The notes beneath the pieces were generated by a model, which worked only from the letters and a program-made list of their open reading frames with translations, was not told where the DNA came from and searched no databases. A program made the position numbers and the translations under genes. Below, piece after piece: positions 7,257 through 10,194 of a DNA stretch of 10,194 nucleotides. Position 1 is the stretch's first letter; every line of letters begins with the position of its first letter. Origin of the DNA: Hydrogenophilales bacterium RIFOXYD1_FULL_62_11 (GTDB lineage: Bacteria; Pseudomonadota; Gammaproteobacteria; Burkholderiales; Thiobacillaceae); the NCBI GenBank assembly GCA_001802655.1, contig MGZO01000051.1, positions 6,492-16,685 of the forward strand. The letters are read 5' to 3'.

Positions 7257-8135
7257 TCAACCTTCCATGCACAGCGCCAGCGCCGCCCGCCAGTCCTGCA
7301 AGCGCAAGCCAAACACCTGCTCCAGGCGGTCATTGTTCAGGCGTGAATTGAGCGGCCGCTGCGCCGGCGTCGGGTAGTCGCTGCTGGGGATGGGAAGCAA
7401 GCGGGACGGCGCGCAGGTTTCGTCGAACTCGTCGAGCGCCTGGATCGCCTCGGCAAAGCCGTGCCAGCTGGTCTCGCCGCCATTGCTCATGTGATACACG
7501 CCCCACTGATCGAAGCCGCACGCCAACACCTGGCTCAGCACCAGCGCGGTGGCTTCGGCCAGATCGCGGCACCAGGTCGGCGCGCCGATCTGGTCGGCGA
7601 CGATTTTCAGCTCGGGCCGTTCGCGCATCAGGCGACGCATGGTGAGCAGAAAATTGCTGCCGCGCGCGCCATACACCCACGAGGTGCGGAAGATCAGATG
7701 GCGGCAGCCGCTGGCGGCAATTGCGCGCTCGCCTGCTAGCTTGCTCGCGCCGTAGACGTTGAGCGGGTCGCAGACATCGTCTTCGCGCCACGGTGTGACG
7801 CCGCTGCCGTTGAATACGTAATCGGTGGAGTAATGCACCAGCAGCGCGTCGAGTCGTGCCGCTTCCTCAGCGAGAATGCCGGGGGCGATGGCGTTGACGG
7901 CATGCGCCAGTTCCTGCTCGCTCTCGGCCTTGTCCACGGCCGTATGCGCGGCCGGGTTGACGATGATGGCCGGCGCAATCTCGCGCACCGTGCGGCGCAC
8001 CGCATCGGCGTCGGCCAGGTTCAGGGTTCGGGAGTCCAGTGCGACCACCTCGCCCAGACTGGCGAGCGTGCGGCGCAACTCCCAGCCCACCTGACCCCTG
8101 GCGCCGGTGAGCAGTATGCGCGGACGCTTGCTCAC
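7257..8135 (-). CDS. rmlD: dTDP-4-dehydrorhamnose reductase
   Basis: RmlD carries out the last step of dTDP-L-rhamnose synthesis, reducing dTDP-4-keto-L-rhamnose with NAD(P)H. The 292-residue protein has the Rossmann motif GARGQVG (11-17), STDYVFNG (103-110), the catalytic Tyr128 and Lys132 in VYGASK, RTSWVYG (150-156) and the C-terminal PTPAQRPLNSRL (255-266), all typical of the family. The GTG at 8135 is the start: it overlaps the rmlC stop codon by four bases (GTGA), has GAGG 7 bases upstream inside rmlC, and places the Rossmann motif at the usual distance. The frame is open further up only as a shadow of rmlC. Translational coupling to rmlC is therefore likely. It is the last gene of the rmlBACD cluster. 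Confidence 0.96.
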   Translation of the reverse strand: MSKRPRILLTGARGQVGWELRRTLASLGEVVALDSRTLNLADADAVRRTVREIAPAIIVNPAAHTAVDKAESEQELAHAVNAIAPGILAEEAARLDALLVHYSTDYVFNGSGVTPWREDDVCDPLNVYGASKLAGERAIAASGCRHLIFRTSWVYGARGSNFLLTMRRLMRERPELKIVADQIGAPTWCRDLAEATALVLSQVLACGFDQWGVYHMSNGGETSWHGFAEAIQALDEFDETCAPSRLLPIPSSDYPTPAQRPLNSRLNNDRLEQVFGLRLQDWRAALALCMEG

Positions 8136-8674
8136 GGGAATACCTCGGCATCCTGCAGCAACGGCAGCACCTGATCCTTCGCCGACAACGTAGGCGCACA
8201 GTCCAGTTGCCACTGCACCCCAATCGCCGGGTCGTCCCAGCGCACACCGCGATCCCACTGCGGCGCGTAGTAGGCCGTGGTCTTGTAGAGGAAATCAGCC
8301 GTTTCCGACAGCACCTGAAAGCCATGGCCGAAGCCCGGCGGAATCCACAGCATGCGCTGGTTGTCGGCCGACAGCTCATAGCCCACCCACTGCCCGAAAT
8401 GCGGTGAAGACTTGCGCAAGTCCACCGCCACATCGAACACAGAACCGCTCACCACCCGCACCAGCTTGCCCTGCGGATCGTTGAGTTGGTAATGCAGTCC
8501 ACGCAATACGCCCTTGCTCGAACGTGAGTGATTGTCCTGCACAAAATCCAGATTGAGCCCCAACTCGGCAAAGGTCTGGCGGTTCCAGCTTTCCAGAAAA
8601 AAACCGCGCGCGTCGCCGAACACTTTGGGTTCGAGCAGCAGCACACCGGGGAGACGGGTTTCAATCGCCTTCAT
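8132..8674 (-). CDS. rmlC: dTDP-4-dehydrorhamnose 3,5-epimerase
   Basis: RmlC epimerises carbons 3 and 5 of dTDP-4-keto-6-deoxyglucose, the third step towards dTDP-L-rhamnose, as a cupin-fold dimer. The 180 residues match the usual length. Visible signatures are DARGFFLESW (21-30), QDNHSRSSKGVLRGLHYQ (46-63) with the catalytic base His61, IPPGFGHGF (111-119), and Tyr130 at the expected position of the general-acid tyrosine. The ATG at 8674 overlaps the rmlA stop by one base, and the 3' end overlaps rmlD by four, so the three genes form one tightly coupled unit. Confidence 0.96.
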   Translation of the reverse strand: MKAIETRLPGVLLLEPKVFGDARGFFLESWNRQTFAELGLNLDFVQDNHSRSSKGVLRGLHYQLNDPQGKLVRVVSGSVFDVAVDLRKSSPHFGQWVGYELSADNQRMLWIPPGFGHGFQVLSETADFLYKTTAYYAPQWDRGVRWDDPAIGVQWQLDCAPTLSAKDQVLPLLQDAEVFP

Positions 8675-9591
8675 CAGAACACCTGCTCGTTCAACATGTT
8701 CAGCAGATACTGCCCATACGCATTCTTCTTCAGCGGCTCGGCCAGCCGGGTCACCTGCTCAGCCGAGATGTAGTTCTGCCGATAGGCGATTTCCTCGGGG
8801 CAGGCGATTTTCAGGCCCTGGCGCTTTTCGATCGTCTCGATGAACATCGAGGCTTCGAGCAGCGATTCATGGGTGCCGGTATCGAGCCAGGCATGGCCGC
8901 GGCCCATGATCGACACCTTGAGCGCGCCTGCATCGAGATACATCCGGTTAATGTCGGTGATCTCCAGCTCGCCGCGCGGCGACGGCTTCAGGTTGCGCGC
9001 CATGTCCACCACCTGGTTGTCGTAGAAATACAGGCCGGTCACGGCATAGTGCGACTTCGGCTGCGCCGGCTTTTCTTCCAGGCTGATCGCGCGGCCATGG
9101 GCATCAAACTCCACCACGCCGTAGCGCTCCGGATCGTGTACCCGGTAGGCAAACACGGTAGCGCCTGCTTCCTCTGCGCTGGCGGCAAGCAGGTCTTCGG
9201 TCATCTCGTGGCCGTAAAAAATGTTGTCGCCCAACACCAGTGCGCTCGGCCCGTTGCCAACGAAATCCGCGCCGATCACAAACGCCTGCGCCAGCCCATC
9301 CGGGCTCGGCTGCACCGCGTACTGAAGATTGATCCCCCACTGGCTGCCATCGCCCAGCAGCTGCGTAAAGCGCGGCGTATCCTGCGGCGTCGAGATGATC
9401 AGGATGTCGCGGATCCCCGCCAGCATCAGCGTGGTGAGCGGGTGGTAAATCATCGGCTTGTCGTAAATCGGCAGCAGCTGCTTGGATACGGCGAGCGTCG
9501 CCGGGTACAGACGGGTGCCGGAACCACCGGCCAGAATGATGCCTTTTCGGTGAACGGGGAGTGGGGAACGGGGAGCGGTGCTGGATGTCAT
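8674..9591 (-). CDS. rmlA: Glucose-1-phosphate thymidylyltransferase
   Basis: RmlA joins glucose-1-phosphate and dTTP to dTDP-glucose, the first and feedback-regulated step of the rhamnose pathway. The 305 residues contain the nucleotide-binding loop [13 protein letters not shown] (20-32), GDNIF (121-125), [10 protein letters not shown] (171-180), GELEITDIN (207-215) and WLDTGTHES (235-243). Most RmlA proteins begin with M-K-GIILAGG, so residues 1-15 here are an extension. Codons 5-13 are made of the heptamer array at 9552-9579, which yields the Pro/Ser/Arg-rich start. I see no ATG, GTG or TTG between the array and the conserved core that would avoid it; the ATG at 9591 has only a moderate GAGA about 10 bases upstream. 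A 118-base gap separates it from rmlB. Confidence 0.95.
   Translation of the reverse strand: MTSSTAPRSPLPVHRKGIILAGGSGTRLYPATLAVSKQLLPIYDKPMIYHPLTTLMLAGIRDILIISTPQDTPRFTQLLGDGSQWGINLQYAVQPSPDGLAQAFVIGADFVGNGPSALVLGDNIFYGHEMTEDLLAASAEEAGATVFAYRVHDPERYGVVEFDAHGRAISLEEKPAQPKSHYAVTGLYFYDNQVVDMARNLKPSPRGELEITDINRMYLDAGALKVSIMGRGHAWLDTGTHESLLEASMFIETIEKRQGLKIACPEEIAYRQNYISAEQVTRLAEPLKKNAYGQYLLNMLNEQVF
9552..9579. repeat. Heptamer tandem repeat, 4 copies, inside the start of rmlA
   Basis: Four units GA(A/G)(C/T)GG(G/T) on the plus strand fill 28 bases, alternating GAACGGG and GAGTGGG/GAGCGGT. Neither strand of the unit contains a stop triplet, and the array is translated as part of the RmlA N-terminal extension. 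Read on the minus strand it resembles the plus strand of the array at 9704-9738, so the two face each other as a loose inverted pair around the rmlB-rmlA gap. Confidence 0.88.
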
Positions 9592-9703
9592 GGTTATTCG
9601 GTCTCTTTCATTTTTTCTGTGCAGGCCGTGAATCAGTTTGCTGGTTTATTTAATTAATGACTTAACCTGGATCGGGTCTGGTTGGGTAACCGCTCATGCG
9701 GCT

Positions 9704-9738
9704 GACCGCTCACCGCTCACCGCTCGCCGCTTCCCGCT
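9704..9738. repeat. Heptamer tandem repeat, 5 copies, across the rmlB stop codon
   Basis: Five units ending in CCGCT or CCCGCT (general form NNCCGCT) cover 35 bases. The minus-strand unit GTGAGCG contains TGA, and one such TGA (9710-9712) is the rmlB stop codon; the final residues of RmlB are translated from the array. It is the partner of the array at 9552-9579 in opposite orientation. Confidence 0.9.
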
Positions 9739-10194
9739 CCCCATAATTCGTATCCAGCCACTTGCGGTATTCGCCGCTGGCGACGTTTTCCACCCACGTC
9801 ATGTTGTCCAGATACCAGCGCACCGTCTTGCGGATGCCGGTCTCGAAAGTTTCGGCCGGTTTCCAGCCCAGTTCCTGGTGAATCTTGCTAGCGTCGATTG
9901 CGTAGCGGCGATCGTGGCCGGGGCGGTCTTTCACATAGGTCAGCAGACGCGTATAAGGCCCGGCCGCATCGGGGCGCATCTCGTCGAGCAGCGCGCACAC
10001 CGTTTTCACGATCTCGATATTCGGCATCTCGTTCCAGCCGCCGATGTTGTAGGTCTCGCCCAGCTTGCCGTCCTGCAGCACGGTGCGGATCGCCGAACAA
10101 TGGTCGGTGACGTATAGCCAGTCGCGCACGTTCATGCCGTCGCCGTAAATCGGCAGCGGCTTGCCGCGCGTGGCGTTGAGGATCATCAGCGGGA
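9710..10194 (-). CDS. rmlB: dTDP-glucose 4,6-dehydratase, C-terminal part (cut by window edge)
   Basis: RmlB converts dTDP-glucose to dTDP-4-keto-6-deoxyglucose, the second step of the rhamnose pathway. Only the last 161 codons are present and the frame runs off the right edge, continuing upstream of the Met at 10186 with Pro-Leu. Visible family signatures are [59 protein letters not shown] and ELGWKP, followed by the terminal VRWYLDN region. The last residues, [10 protein letters not shown], are encoded by the heptamer array at 9704-9738 and look like an added tail beyond the conserved end. The catalytic Thr-Asp-Glu and YxxxK residues lie outside the window. It heads the rmlBACD cluster here. 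Confidence 0.95.
   Translation of the reverse strand, partial: PLMILNATRGKPLPIYGDGMNVRDWLYVTDHCSAIRTVLQDGKLGETYNIGGWNEMPNIEIVKTVCALLDEMRPDAAGPYTRLLTYVKDRPGHDRRYAIDASKIHQELGWKPAETFETGIRKTVRWYLDNMTWVENVASGEYRKWLDTNYGEREAASGER

Noticed and set aside
6915..7377. Plus-strand open frames in the galE-rmlD gap
   Set aside because: They show no family motifs and lie antisense to the toxin relic and the end of rmlD.

Overview
All recognisable genes in this window lie on the minus strand. In transcription order (right to left) they are: the 3' end of rmlB, rmlA, rmlC, rmlD, a decayed ParE/RelE-type toxin gene, galE, a rhomboid protease gene, a large ExeM/NucH-like secreted nuclease gene, and a PEP-CTERM secreted protein gene. 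High G+C, dense one-strand packing, a PEP-CTERM protein next to nucleotide-sugar genes, and the rmlBACD order suggest a Gram-negative bacterium, most likely a betaproteobacterium (Rhodocyclales, Nitrosomonadales or similar). This placement is an inference from gene content, not a database match.

Right part (7257-10194): rmlB, rmlA, rmlC and rmlD encode the four enzymes that make dTDP-L-rhamnose from glucose-1-phosphate. rmlA, rmlC and rmlD are translationally coupled, with overlaps of 1 and 4 bases. galE (5832-6842) makes UDP-galactose. Together they supply sugars for exopolysaccharide or LPS. Between rmlD and galE lies a 414-base gap that holds the remains of a ParE/RelE-like toxin with two frameshifts.

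Left part (1-5725): a 198-residue rhomboid intramembrane protease, a 1055-residue modular endonuclease with a Sec signal peptide and a C-terminal RTX/type I secretion region, and a PhoX-like (DUF839) protein ending in a PEP-CTERM sorting signal. PEP-CTERM proteins are processed by exosortase, a system tied to exopolysaccharide production, so the window as a whole reads as a cell-surface or biofilm-matrix neighbourhood. A rho-independent terminator with a UUCG tetraloop follows the PEP-CTERM gene. Bases 1-127 hold nothing I can assign.

The most unusual feature is a set of short tandem repeats, all with a 7-base period but with different unit sequences, placed at gene boundaries. They follow or overlap the stop codons of the PEP-CTERM gene, the rhomboid gene, galE and rmlB, and one lies inside the first codons of rmlA. 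Two of the sites are arranged as inverted pairs. They add residues to the ends of RmlA and RmlB.
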